A program made the translations under genes and the position numbers. Positions 1 to 12,282 of a stretch of 64,000 nucleotides of DNA are shown one piece after another (within the stretch, counting starts at the first letter, position 1; every line of letters starts with the position of its first letter). Under the pieces are notes generated by a model. That model saw only the letters and a program-made list of their open reading frames with translations, was not told the DNA's origin and searched no databases. Source of the stretch: Hygrophila difformis (taxonomy: Eukaryota > Streptophyta > Magnoliopsida > Lamiales > Acanthaceae); contig JAOANR010000014.1 in NCBI GenBank assembly GCA_030278955.1, forward strand, positions 18,106,068 to 18,170,067, read 5' to 3'.

Positions 1-732
1 CAATTTCTGGGATAAGTACGAAGAGCTCAAGATCGAAGAGTAGAGATTCATTATTCATTATTTCGAGTATTCTGCGAAAGCTCTCGACTTGCTGATCTTT
101 GTTATAATCTCTCAAAAGCTCGATTCACAGCAAAAGTGTAAACTGTTATCATTCTAGTGCTGTGGAATCGAGTAGCCTTGAACAATCCTGGTTGGATTCA
201 TGTTTCGGAACCACTTGAGTAACTGCGCAAGATACAACTTAGGAGTGTGTTCAAGGCGTGCGAAGAAAGTTGAACTTCAAGACGTTTATCATCTCAAATA
301 TTAGAGGGAGTGTTTCACAGGTTGTTGCAATCGGAACTCAAGACAGGTGGTCTTGAGGGTTGAAGTAGAAGGGGATTTCTACACCAAAGACTGGAGGTTT
401 TTGGTCACCACAACCATCCGCTTGAAACTTGGAGTGAAGACACTTTATATATTTGCTAGTGTGTGTGGTTGTTTACCATAAGTTAACACATAGTAAATAT
501 CCTCCTGGATTGGTATCCCCCAGACGTAGGCCGAAGGCCGAACTGGGTCATCAACTTGTTGTGTCTCATTTATTCTTTATGCTCTTTACTTTTATGATTA
601 AGTCTTTCCGCTGTGCATTAATCTGTGTTTACACTGATTCATTTAATTAGTGTGTTCACTGTCTTAGTTTGAACTTGGTTCTTTGAACCACTGCGTAAAG
701 AATAGCACTTGCGTGAGATGGGGAACCTAACA
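1..732 (+). repeat. Left (5') LTR of the Copia element, first ~270 bp outside the window
   Basis: Base 1 aligns with base 9380 of the right LTR and the match runs to the terminal CCTAACA at 732. It includes a TATA-like stretch near 443-450. The short reading frame at 453-650 lies wholly within the LTR, is repeated at 9832-10029, and is not a gene. Confidence 0.95.
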
Positions 733-734
733 AG

Positions 735-747
735 TGGTATCAGAGCC
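735..747 (+). other. Primer binding site (initiator-Met tRNA type)
   Basis: TGGTATCAGAGCC begins two bases after the LTR end. It is the standard plant Copia primer site, complementary to the 3' end of initiator methionine tRNA. Confidence 0.93.
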
Positions 748-779
748 ACACTCTGTCTTAGAGAGATCCCTGACGCAAT

Positions 780-3700
780 ATGAGTCACAAGTGGAACTTC
801 AGTCAACCTCCCCTCCTGGATGGAAGCAATTTTTCCTTTTGGAAAAATAAAATGAGATCTTACCTGATGTCTATTGATGATCAAGCCTGGGATGCGGTTC
901 TTGAGAAATATGTAGCTCCCACTGTCACTGTTGATGGGTCTACCAAACCCAAAGACAAGAAGGAATGGACTGTTGCTGAGAAAACTGCCTCCAACATGAA
1001 CTCAAAGGCACTTCATGCCATCTTCAGTGCAGTTACGGACGATCAATATTGTCTTATCTCAACCTGCACCACAGCCTTTGAAGCTTGGGAAATCTTGGTA
1101 AACTCCCACGAAGGATCTGCCTCTGTAAGAACTTCTAAGATTATTTCTATTGAAGCTCTTTTTCATAAACTTGCTATGGATGAGCATAAATCTATTAATT
1201 GCTACTTTGGTAGAATCTGTACTCTAACAAACCAAGCCCAGCAGCTTGGTAAGATCTACTCCGCTCAGGAGATAGTAAGGAAAATTGTAGGTACCCTTCC
1301 GGAACACTTCAATGCTAAGATTGCGGCCCTGGAACTCCAGAAGGACTATGCTACCATTTCTGTAGATGAGCTCATGGGAATACTTCAGTCTTGGGAGATG
1401 GACCACTGCAAAAAATTTACTGGAAAAGCTGTTGCTTTCAAGACGGAGTCCAAACCCCAGACTGAACCACCTGCTAGTGAACCAGATTCTGATGTCGATG
1501 AAGAGGATCTTATTCTGTTGTCTAAAAAGGTTGCTAGAATTCTTAGAGATAAGAAGTCTAAGTTGTTTTACAACAAGAAAGGTGAAGGCTCTTCCAGCAA
1601 GAGGACTGATAGGCACAAGCGTGAGAAAGGTTCCAAGAAGTCTCCCAAGGAATCCTCTGAGTCCAAAGGGCTCCAATGCTATGAATGCAAATGATTTGGA
1701 CATGTTAGAGCTGACTGTGGTAACCTGAAAAATAAGTCCTCTGATTCCAAGAAGACTCTCTGTGCAACTTTCAGCGAAGAAGAGGAAAGCAGCTCCAGTG
1801 AAAGTGAGGATGAAACAGGAGTCGCCTTTGCAGGGTCATGGGATTCTGATTCCGAGTCAGAAGCTGATGAAGGTAACCCTTCTTCCTGTGTCACTCCATT
1901 TATTACTGATGAAGTTGCTTGTTCCTCCTCTAACAGGGAAGATGTAGACAAAGTTGAATCACTTGTCAAACAACTTGAAGAGTTACGAGAAAAGCTTGGA
2001 GAATCTGATGGCCAACTAAAAGGTGGCATGATCGAACTAATAGACCTGAGAAAAGAACATGCTGAACTGAGTGAGAAACATGAGGATCTTAGATGTCAAT
2101 TCCATTCAAGGTGGGAAGAACTTCGCAGCATAGAAGATAGACGAGATGAGTTAGAATATCTTGGTGCTCGATTGGAACCAAGCATGATGGACTATGGTGT
2201 AAGGGTGGATGAGCTGTCATGTCAAGTTGATGCTCTCACCATTGACAATGGAGTCCTTGCTAGTCAAGTCTCTGAACTTACTGCTCATTGTGACAACTTT
2301 CAACAAGAGATTATTGTTCAATGCGAGCAAGTGTTCAGCCTCACTACTGTGAATAGTGCCCTAATCGAACAAGTTGCTGCCCTCACCAGTCAAAGACAAG
2401 ATCTTCAGGATCAAGTGGCCAACTTATCTTTGCAGATTGAAGAACTCAATGCCAAGGTTAAAAGCTCTGAAGATCTTACCAATCGTCTGAACAAGGGAAA
2501 GGATGTGCTCTCTGAAATACTCTCCTCTTCCAAAGCTCATGGCGATAGAAGGGGAATTGGTTTTGTCCAAGGAAGCAGTAGCTCCAAGGACAGAGTATTC
2601 GTCAAGGAATGACACTCTTCTGAAGAGAGTTCAGACAAGTCTCCTAAGAATGAATCAACCCATGTAAAGCAGGCCAAGAAAGGAAAGTTGAAGAAACCCC
2701 ATTCACCTGCTGCTCCTTTGGAATGTGTTTACTGCAAGACCTATGGACACAAAGCTGAATCCTGTCGTCTCCTTGCTAGAGATGTTGTGTCAGGAAGACC
2801 TATGATATGGCCGAGTGAAGAAATCAAGAGGAGGATGTTCAGGAAAGAATGGAGGATCAAAGGAGCTTTCCTGTGCAACATGGCTTTCCACTCAGTAGGA
2901 AAATCTGGCAAGAAAGTGTGCTGGTACTTCGACAGCGGGTGCTCCAGGCATATGACAGGTGATAAAAATCTCCTATCTGACTTCCAGAAGATAGATGGAG
3001 GATATGTCATCTTTGGTGATGGTGGCAGAGGCAAGGTGGCTGGACAAGGTTCAATCGGAAACAAGGGACTTCTGGCTCTTGACCCTGTATACTATGTTGA
3101 AGGTCTGTGTGCTAACCTTATTAGCATTAGTCAGCTATGTGACAGCAAGATGAAAGTCTGCTTTGATTGGGATCAATGTGAAGTTCTCAACTCAAAATAT
3201 GACTGTGTACTGAGAGGACTTCGGTCAAAGAATAACTGCTATACCCTAGCACAATCTTGTTTTCTCAGTAAAAATGCAGGTCCTGCTCAAGCCCAACTCT
3301 GGCACGAGAGATTGGGACACCTCAACTTCAAGGACCGGATCAAACTCAGCAAATCAGGAGCTACCAAGGGTCTTCCTCAGATGAAGAAGTCTGATGCTGA
3401 GTTCTGTGATGACTGTGTGAAAAACAAACAGCACAAAACTTCACATAAGGCAATCGATCAATCTGGTTCAACCAAATGCCTAGAACTCATTCACATGGAC
3501 CTCTTTGGCCCAACTGATGTAAAGAGTCTAGGAGGTAAGCATTATGTTCTCGTCTGTGTTGATGATTTTTCTCGATATACCTGGGTTTCATTCCTCAGGG
3601 AGAAGGGAGAAGCACTCGAGGCGTTCATTACTGTGCACAACCTAATCACTACTGAGAAAGATTGCAAAGTCAAGAGAATCGGGATGACCATGGTGGTGAA

Positions 3701-5971
3701 TTCCACAGTCAAAAGTTTGAAGATTTCTGCAGTGAACATGGCATAAAGCATGAGTTCTCTGCTCCCCGTACCCCACAACAGAATGGAGTGGTGGAAAGGA
3801 AGAATAGGACTATTCAAGAAATGGCCAGAGTCATGCTTAACTCAAAGGATGCCCCTCAGTTCCTCTGGGCAGAAGCTGTGCACACTGCTTGCTACGTTGG
3901 AAATCGAGTCCACATGAGATCGAAGGCCCTGAAGACCCCATATGAACTGTGGAAAGGTAAAAGGACAATCATTTCATATTTTCATATATTTGGAAGCAAG
4001 TGTTTTGTCTTGAATGACAGGAATCTATCCGGGAAGTTTCAAGAGAAAAGCACAGAGGGTATATTTGTGGGATATTCATCTACCAGCAAAGCTTATCGAG
4101 TGTATCTTCCCTCCTCAAGGAAAGTGGTGGAATCTGCGAATGTTGTCATTGAAGACAAACCCAAGTATGCAACCACACCTGTCCCTATGATGGAGATTGA
4201 GAATGAGGTTGATCTCGAGGAAGCATCACCAGCTGGTGCTGAGGCTGTGAAGTCTGCTGAAAAGGAAGTTCAATCCAGTGAGCTGAACCATCCTCCAAGA
4301 ACTCCATCCTCTCAGAGCAAGGTTCACAGAAATCATGATGAGAATGACCTTTTCAGTGATATCAATGAAGGTAGAAGCACCAGGAACAAGAAGAAGATCA
4401 ACTACAAGGAGCTGGCAGGTCTTCACTGTTTCACTTCCAGGTTCGAACCAACCAAGGTGGAGGAAGCCCTTTGTGATGAACATTGGACTGCTGCCATGCA
4501 AGAGGAGCTTCAACAATTCACCAGAAATGAAGTTTGGGAACTGGTGGAGAGGCCATCGAATGTGAATGTCATCGGCACAAAGTGGATTTTTAAGAATAAG
4601 ACTGACGAGGATGGCAATATCACCAGGAACAAGGCTAGACTGGTGGCTCAAGGATATACTCAAGTTGAAGGTGTCGATTTCAGTGAAACCTTCGCACCAG
4701 TGGCCAGGCTAGAAGCTGTTCGACTACTCTTGGCTGTAGCTTGCTCCTTTGAATTCAAATTGTACCAGATGGATGTGAAGAGCGCGTTCTTGAATGGTTG
4801 GTTAAAGGAAGAAGCTTATGTGGAACAACTAAAAGGGTTTGAAGATCCCCATCGGCCAGATCATGTATACAAGCTCCACAAGGCTCTGTATGGTCTGAAG
4901 CAAGCCCCTAGGGCATGGTACGAGAGACTCTCAACCTATCTCTTGGATCATGGCTATGAAAGAGGCAGCACTGACCAAACACTCTTCATCAGAAAGGAAG
5001 CTAAGGGTTTCATTGTTGCTCAGATCTATGTAGATGACATTGTCTTTGGGTCCACATCCCATATACTCAAAGATGAATTCATAAAGATCATGAGTAATGA
5101 GTTCGAGATGAGCTTAGTTGGAGAATTGACCTACTTCCTTGGACTCCAGGTAACTCAGAAGAAGGATGGGATGTTCCTCTCTCAAGCTAAGTATGCTAAG
5201 AACATTGTAAAGAAGTTTGGAATGGAGTCAAGCAAACCTGCAAGAACTCCCATAGGCACAAATGACAAGATCAGTCAAGATCCCTCTGGAAATGATGTTG
5301 ATTCCAAGCTATATCGAAGTATTATTGGGAGCCTTCTCTATTTAGCTGCCAGTAGACCCGATATCAGCTATGCAGTGGGTGTGTGCGCCAGATATCAGGC
5401 AAATCCCAAGGAATCCCATCTACATGCTGCTAAGAGAATCATCAAATACATCTCAGGGACTGTCAACCTTGGAATTTGGTACTCTAAGGATTCAAGTCTG
5501 CAACTGATGGGTTACAGTGATGCGGACTGGGCAGGATGCATAGATGATCGGAAAAGCACCACAGGTGGTTGCTTCTATGTTGGAACTAACTTGGTCAGCT
5601 GGTACAGCAAGAAGCAGAGTTCAATCTCCTTGTCCACTGCTGAAGCTGAATACTTGGCTGCGGGTAGTTGCTGTGCTCAACTATTGTGGATGAAACAAAT
5701 GTTGAAGGACTACAGAATTGAACAGAATGAGCTTATTCTAATGTGTGACAACATGAGTGCCATCAGCATTGCTAAGAATCCAGTTCAACATAGCCGCACC
5801 AAGCACATTGACATTCGACATCATTACATAAGGGAGCTAGTGGAAGAAGGAGTGGTGTTCATTCAACATGTTGGAACTGAACTTCAACATGCTGATATCT
5901 TTACCAAGGCCTTGAACAGTGATCGGTTTGAATCACTAAGAAAGGATCTTGGATTGTGCTACCTTGTCTGA
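780..5971 (+). pseudogene. Copia gag-pol polyprotein, interrupted by two stops and one frameshift
   Basis: One long frame starts at ATG 780. Gag opens with the LLDGSNFSFWKNKMRSYL region of UBN2-type gag and reaches a CCHC knuckle (about 1677-1718) that is split by a TGA at 1692-1694. The frame continues through a glutamine/leucine-rich coiled-coil segment (about 2028-2600) to a second TGA at 2610-2612. A second CCHC knuckle (CVYCKTYGHKAESC) follows. Next come the aspartic protease DSG at 2931-2939 and the pre-integrase region with LWHERLGHL. The integrase core changes frame between about 3662 and 3690, just at its DHGGEF motif, consistent with a one-base loss. The second frame carries the rest of integrase, RT with the YVDD box at 5027-5038, and RNase H (SDADWAGC, STAEAEYLA), ending at 5971. 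Confidence 0.95.
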
Positions 5972-6323
5972 AGAAGTCACTCGGATCTCCCTCATGGTGG
6001 TTATGGTTATATTCCTTCACTCAAACTCTGTCAATAGTTTTTACTACTAATGCTGTGTTTGGACTGCAGGACTATTTATTTCAGGGGGAGATTAGCTGAG
6101 GCCCAGTAATGAAGCCCATTTTATTTGGCCCAACTGGCCCACTCGTGTATTGTGGCGCCAGAATTCTTGAGCGGGAAGGACTTTTTGTTCAAGAGAGTTA
6201 CTTTACTCTTTCTCAAGAAGTTGAATCATCTCTGTTAACTCTCTATTCCCTTCATTCAGTTTTTGTTTACGCTCATTACTCTCTCGATTGACTTGTGTGT
6301 TGAGTTCATTGAGTGCAGAAAAC

Positions 6324-8754
6324 ATGGTTCAAACGCGTGGTTCCAAGGATTCAAGTCCTGCTCAGAGGAAACCGCCCGTCCCTCGTAACCCTAAGTCGAA
6401 AAAGGGGATTAGTGCTGCTCAGGCAAAGTCCAATGTGGACCAGTCGACGGTGCCTACAACTTCCACCCAAGTAGCCCTGGATCCTTTGGACGTCCGTAGT
6501 GAACTCCAGGAAGCGGGTGTAGCGGTTCAGGGAGAGAAAACTGCCGTTGAGAACGTGGGTTCGGAACCGACCACTCAGACAGTTTCTCAGAAAGCAGTTT
6601 CAGGAGACATTATTTCAAAAGGAGTTGAGGGTTCTCCCTCTCAATCTAATGTTGTAATGGATTCCCCTGGAAACCTCAAAACCCTGGCTGCCGCTGCTGC
6701 CTCCTCAGTACCTGCGAAGAAAGCACCCAAGAAAGGTAAATCGAAATCGAAGAAATCCTCTGTTCCTACTAATGCTCTAGTTTCAGGATCCTCCACGGAT
6801 CAAGTCTCTACTCCCACTAGAGACAGAGAAAGCGAAGATGATGTTCCTCTATCCGAGTTGGCTCCCATGACGATGTCTCTTATGAAGAAGCAAGGGGGGT
6901 GATTCTCCAAAGCCTGCGTTCCCAGTCCTAGATGTTCCAAAACCTAAGGCTGCCCCTGCTGCAAAGAAAGCCTCCAAGTCTGCTGGAAAAGGGACCCAAT
7001 CTAGTGAGAAGGCCATTGCTGCTGTTCCTCTCAACATCATCAAGCCTGTATTTAATGATCCTCCTCCTAGTGCCAAGCCCATTGAAACTTCTGCTGTCAA
7101 GGAAAGTGCTACTACCACCAAGGCCAAGAAGTCGAAGAAGTCCAGTAATGTAGAAGAGACTGTGAAGCAATCCACGCTAGTCACTTCTCCAAGTGCTCAG
7201 ACAGATGATTCCAGACAATCTGAGCCCTCCCAAGGATCCTCTGCTGTGAAGAATCAGTCCACTACAACTGATCAAGTACAATCACAACCTGTCGAGCCCC
7301 TCAAGCAGCTGGACACTGTGGAAGAAGAATCTGAAGAAGAATCATCTGGAGACGATGAGGAAGAAGAATGATCTAGTGCAGATGAACCTGACCTTCACCC
7401 CCCTCAAGGTGCTGTTGGATCCAAAGTTGCCCCTGTTCCACTTCCTAAAGTGAACAAAGAGAAGGACTCTGATAGCGAGTTCAATGCTGAGGATGAACCA
7501 GATGGTGTGGATGACAGTTCCTCTGCGTCCGAAGAAGATGCTGCTACAGATACTGCTCCTCCTGCTACCACTGTCGTATCCAAGCCTTCTCAGTCCACAA
7601 GCAAGGGAAAACGTGTTCGTGATGCTGAAGAAAATCCAGAACTCAGGAAGAAGTCAAAGCTTGATTTCAGGAAACCTTCCTCCTCTAAGGCTAAGGGCAA
7701 AGAGATACTCGATGCTGCTCTTGCACACTCAGACCAGTTCTACTACCAGTCCAGTGAAGAATACCTCTCCAATGTGCTAGTCAAGAAAGCCTTTCGACAA
7801 GAGCATACCTATTGTGGTCCTAAGTTTGATCAACTTGGTTGGACCAAGTATCTTGAGAAGAGAGGACTGCTAGGATGGGGAACCTTGGTTGTAGAATATC
7901 AACCTGACCTTGTCACTCAATTCTATGCCAACCTAAGGAAGGATATCATCAATCCTGGTACACCATGGTTCAACAAAAATTTCACTGGAGGAGTTCTCTA
8001 TGAACTTTCAGCCTCCAAGATCAATGCCCTTCTGGAATTACCTGAGGTCGAGTTTGATGGCATACTAGAACAAGGTGTCTCGTTTGACAGTGACAAGGTG
8101 GCCTATGCTATCACCAAGACAAAGGTCAAGAAAATGCCAGGGAAGGGAGTGCAACCTAAATTCCTCACACAGAAATTTTACATGCTCTACAAGTTCTGTG
8201 CATCCAATGTGATGCCCACTGGAAATCACTCTTTGGTCACAAGAGAGATGTGTCACCTGATATATGCCATTGATCGAAAGGTTCCCATCAACTTCGGTCA
8301 ATTGGTTCTGTCTCAGATGGTCTCTATTGCAGAATCCTTGACTGCCAGTCACAAGACTCTCCTTCCTTACCCGGCTCTCATTCAGTTGTTCCTTGACTCT
8401 CTCAAAATTGGTGGCAACAGGAGTGCACCCAAAGAAAAGATCTATGAATTTGGTCTCTCTCAGAAGCTGCTGTCAAAGGTGCCCGACATACCAGGTCCAT
8501 ATGGGACTTTGAGCCATCAAAGTGCCCTCACTAAAGCCAGAGAAATTCTGACTCAGGCGAAAGAGAAGTTTAGAGGACTGCGTGCGATTATCCAACAAGA
8601 AGAAGGGAAGATTGAGCAAGCTCTTGCCCTGTTACCAGACTACTGGTCAGATGATGATGAAGCTGAGACTGCCATGTACATTGCACCAGACGATGAACAA
8701 GAACGCCCTGATGCTGGAGATGGTGATGCTGACTCTGAGGGGGAATCTGACTGA
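6324..8754 (+). pseudogene. Extra 3' reading frame of the Copia element (Sirevirus 'env-like' position), broken
   Basis: The frame starts at ATG 6324 (MVQTRGSKDSSPAQRK). It encodes a Ser/Pro/Lys-rich low-complexity N-terminal half, then an acidic tract, then a folded-looking segment (about 7720-8600) with VTQFYANLRKDI and LVTREMCHLIYAI. That segment resembles the 'putative plant transposon protein' domain seen in plant retroelements (family memory, not searched). A run of six G at 6894-6899 shifts the frame by one base, and a TGA at 7369-7371 interrupts it. Beyond both, the frame stays open to 8754. No signal peptide or clear membrane segment is visible, so an envelope function is not supported by this sequence. 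Confidence 0.75.
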
Positions 8755-9095
8755 TTTTTGGCCAGGTAAGCTGATCCAGAGGGGGAGTCAAATTTCAAAT
8801 CCAATGATGATTTCAGCCTCCTGATGTTTGGTAATATCTTTCTAACTCTTCTTTTCAATATGGTTCTACTTTTGCTATGATAAACGCTTGTTTTTATTTT
8901 GGGACGTGGAACACTGGAACTAGTTATTGAACAATGTTTATGGTTCTGTGATCTTATGGAATGCATGATTATTCATATTTCTGATATGTATGTTTTTGTA
9001 CAAGCTCTAGTTTCTGATATGAATGTCCTTTGTAAAGAGCTTATAGTTATTTCATCATAGGTTTATCAATTGTAATTGCTGGCTCACTTCCTGCC

Positions 9096-9109
9096 AAAAA
9101 GGGGGAGAT
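9096..9109 (+). other. Polypurine tract next to the 3' LTR
   Basis: AAAAAGGGGGAGAT directly precedes the LTR start TGTTGAG at 9110. Similar AGGGGGA tracts occur at about 6083, 8737 and 8779. Such repetition of the tract is typical of Sireviruses. Confidence 0.85.
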
Positions 9110-10110
9110 TGTTGAGTCTAGTGTTTTGTGGGAAGTTTGAACCGATGATTGAACTTAGGTAGATAGGACCTCTTCTGATGCTTTGGTACTCAGCGCGTGG
9201 AAGGTTGCTGCTATCAAGGAAGGGATTTGGGTCTAACGGCTCTTTTCTGATCAGAGTAGGTTGAGACTAACATTTCTTGCAGGGATTACCTATCTCTTAG
9301 AAAAGAGCTGTTACTCACTAAACCAAATTTGCCCAACGGCTATTTCCCTAAATGGTAAAATTATTCAAACTCGTTGGAGCAATTTCTGGGATAAGTACGA
9401 AGAGCTCAAGATCGAAGAGTAGAGATTCATTATTCATTATTTCGAGTATTCTGCGAAAGCTCTCGACTTGCTAATCTTTGTTATAATCTCTCAAAAGCTC
9501 GATTCACAGCAAAAGTGTAAACTGTTATCATTCTAGTGCTGTGGAATCGAGTAGCCTTGAACAATCCTGGTTGGATTCATGTTTCGGAACCACTTGAGTA
9601 TCTGCGCAAGATACAACTTAGGAGTGTGTTCAAGGCGTGCGAAGAAAGTTGAACTTCAAGACGTTTATCATCTCAAATATTAGAGGGAGTGTTTCACAGG
9701 TTGTTGCAATCGGAACTCGAGACAGGTGGTCTTGAGGGTTGAAGTAGAAGGGGATTTCTACACCAAAGACTGGATGTTTTTGGTCACCACAACCGTCCGC
9801 TTGAAACTTGGAGTGAAGACACTTTATATATTTGCTAGTGTGTGTGGTTGTTTACCATAAGTTAACACATAGTAAATATCCTCCTGGATTGGTATCCCCC
9901 AGACGTAGGCCGAAGGCCGAACTGGGTCATCAACTTGCTGTGTCTCATTTATTCTTTATGCTCTTTACTTTTATGATTAAGTCTTTCCGCTGTGCATTAA
10001 TCTGTGTTTACACTGATTCATTTAATTAGTGTGTTCACTGTCTTAGTTTGAACTTGGTTCTTTGACCACTGCGTAAAGAATAGCACTTGCGTGAGCTGGG
10101 GAACCTAACA
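9110..10110 (+). repeat. Right (3') LTR of the Copia element, 1001 bp
   Basis: Starts TGTTGAG, ends CCTAACA, and matches the left LTR over 732 bp. The five bases that follow, TTATT, should be the target-site duplication. The matching copy would lie left of this window. Confidence 0.95.
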
Positions 10111-10600
10111 TTATTAACAGGAGATTCTAAAGAGAGGTTCCTCTCAATAGAGGATGACAGTTCTATGGAACATGCTTCTCACTTTTACAACTCCCGATAC
10201 CTCACCCTTCGGATTAGTAAGCCTGTTGAGTTGTTGAACCTTTCTTCCATTGCCCTCTTTTGGAATCTTCAAACACTGATTGTTTATTCGGGCCCGGATA
10301 GAGGTGAATTTGTTACCATACCAATTGAAATTTGGAAGTTGCCTCAACTTCGACACATCTATTTTAGTTCGAAGCTCGAACCTCCAAGCACTGTTGATGA
10401 TGACAACTTTGTTATGTGGAATCTGACGAGTCTTTCTAGGGTGCATAACTTCAAAAGTAGTGATGTGGTTAAAAAAAATCCCCAATGTCAAGAAAGTATA
10501 TCTTGAGTATCGTCTCTATGAATACATCAATCATGAGCAGTTGCATAAACTACAACACCTAAAGTTACGGGTGTTCACTAGTCGTGCAATACAAGAAGCA
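10111..10600 (+). pseudogene. 3' LRR fragment of an NLR gene, severed by the Copia insertion
   Basis: From the first base after the LTR the sequence matches the intact NLR downstream (about 15590-16066). Shared peptides include FLSI.DDS, HFYN.RY, IPIEIWKLPQL and NLTSLS. The frame is open to about 10475, then an A-run shifts it. The shifted frame continues in alignment (KKVYLEYRLYEYIN against KKLDLQYDLCEYMN) until similarity fades near 10600. No N-terminal or NB-ARC sequence is visible, because it would lie left of the window. This is a diverged paralog and not a recent copy, judging by the many substitutions. Confidence 0.88.
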
Positions 10601-11764
10601 ATATACATTATATTACAATATATTAGTAGAACATAAATTAGTAAAACAAACAAACATAAACTACAACAACTTTGTTATTAATTTCACATTTCTCTCATAA
10701 ATTATATTACAATATACATTACATTTTCACACTTAATTTCATTCTAAAACAAACAAATTTATTAATAAAATAAATAGTTTGTTAACTAACCTCGACTAGG
10801 CTCGTGTTCATTCGTTAGTAGCTCGTTCGTAAGGTTAAACGAACAGAGCTCAAACATAAAAATTGGCTCGTTAAGATTTTTGGCTCGGTTCGTGTTCGTT
10901 CGTCAAGCTTAACGAACAGAGCTCAAACACTTGAAGCTCGGTTCGGTTCGGCTCGTTGCAAAGACACCAACAAGAATACCAAAGTATTTCCAAAGCCCAA
11001 ACCACTTTTTTTTTTACATTATAAATCTGATTTGAGCCTTAGAAGCGCCTATAGCTTCATATTAGTGCCCGGTTAGCAAACACATAGGAACGGATATGGA
11101 AACGCAAGGCCAAAGCAAATTTAGTCGGACAGAGTTTCATACATTCATTACTGCCCAAATTCTGGAAAATGTGCTGGGTACTCCTCATAAGTCATGCCAC
11201 CATTCTCAACTACCAAATCTCATACCCATCAAAGATTTGTCATAAAAATAAAAAAAAATAAAAAAAAAAATTTAAAAATTTAAAGGTATTCATTCAATAT
11301 ATATTTTAAAAAATCATAAAAAAATTTGTAAGTATTCAATAGTTATGCATTTTCGTGAGGGACTTGGTTCCCTCGGCTTTAGTCACTTTATTTCTTGTCA
11401 TTTTTTTTGTTTTTATTTCCCTAGCCTACTGTTGCGCAAGACATAAAATAAAAAGTTTATGAATTTGGATTCTTTATAGATTGTAATGGATTTTGTTTTT
11501 GAAAAATATAATTATACAAAATCTCTCCTAATAACCAAAGATTTGTACGGACTCTATATAAAATTATCCAAATGATACAATTTCAACGAATCCTATATGA
11601 AGTCTTTAGATTTTTTAAATTCATTGACTTTTTAAAATTCAAAAAATCGAAAAATTCTATAAAATGTAAATTTAATGCACATTTCAAAATATAAAATCGA
11701 TATAGTGAAATTCTACCTAATTTTGTTCAATTAATCAACAATATTTTTTGTTTATTAAAACAAG
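10601..11764. other. Non-coding AT-rich stretch
   Basis: No supportable gene. A GC-richer patch at about 10790-10965 repeats GCTCGTTCG/GCTCGGTTCG words, and AACGAACAGAGCTCAAACA occurs twice (about 10841 and 10910). It is likely a transposon remnant of a kind I cannot name. The rest is A/T-rich filler with homopolymer runs at 11250-11275. Confidence 0.6.
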
Positions 11765-11766
11765 TA

Positions 11767-12247
11767 CTCCCTCCGTCCCGCAAAATGTGGCCACTTTCTT
11801 TTGGGCACGGTAATTTAGGTAGTGGAGTTTAGTAGTTAAAGTGGTAAAGGAATTTTGTGTTTAAGAATTTAATGAAGTTTGATACTGTTTATTGTTTAAC
11901 TTTAACTTAATATTATGTAATGATACAATTAGAGAAAAATATTCAAGTGTGATCTTGTTAGAATCGTCTAATCGTGTAGTTTCATAATATATATTTTATA
12001 TAATTTTTATTTGTACCAATTTTGAAATATTAAGAGTTAAAGAAATGTTAGGGACTTTGTGTAGAAAAGTAAAAGTGTATTGGAATTTGTGCAGAATAGT
12101 AAAAGTAAACACTTTTAATGTAATTTGAGAATAATTAAAATTCTAATCAAACTTATATTATTTTAATTTATCTAAAAATGGAAAGTGGCCAAATTTCGTG
12201 GGACACCCAAAAAGAAATAGTGGCCAAATTTTATGGGACGAAGGGAG
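11767..12247. mobile_element. Stowaway-type MITE (Tc1/mariner), 481 bp
   Basis: Begins CTCCCTCCGTCCCGC and ends with the inverse GGGACGAAGGGAG, flanked by TA on both sides (11765-11766 and 12248-12249). It carries the internal motif GATCTTGTTAGAATCGTCTAATCG, which is shared with the other Stowaway copies in this window. Confidence 0.9.
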
Positions 12248-12282
12248 TAGTAGTTATTAACTGACCTTTACATGCCAACCTT

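Larger units (their letters stand above)
1..10110 (+). mobile_element. Sirevirus-like Ty1/Copia retrotransposon, nearly complete, coding regions broken
   Basis: In order: left LTR (cut by the window edge), initiator-Met tRNA primer site, gag with zinc knuckles, protease, integrase, reverse transcriptase and RNase H, a long extra reading frame after pol, a purine tract, and the right LTR. Integrase-before-RT order marks Copia. The roughly 1-kb LTRs, long gag with a coiled-coil segment, extra 3' frame and several AGGGGGA tracts after pol are features of the Sirevirus (SIRE/Maximus) lineage. The visible 732 bp of the left LTR differ from the right LTR by seven substitutions and one single-base indel, so the insertion is young. 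Stops and frameshifts in both coding units mean this copy cannot make its own proteins now. The right edge lies inside an NLR paralog fragment. Confidence 0.95.

Noticed and set aside
453..650. 65-codon open frame, repeated at 9832-10029
   Set aside because: Both lie in the Copia LTRs and are the same sequence. No coding features.
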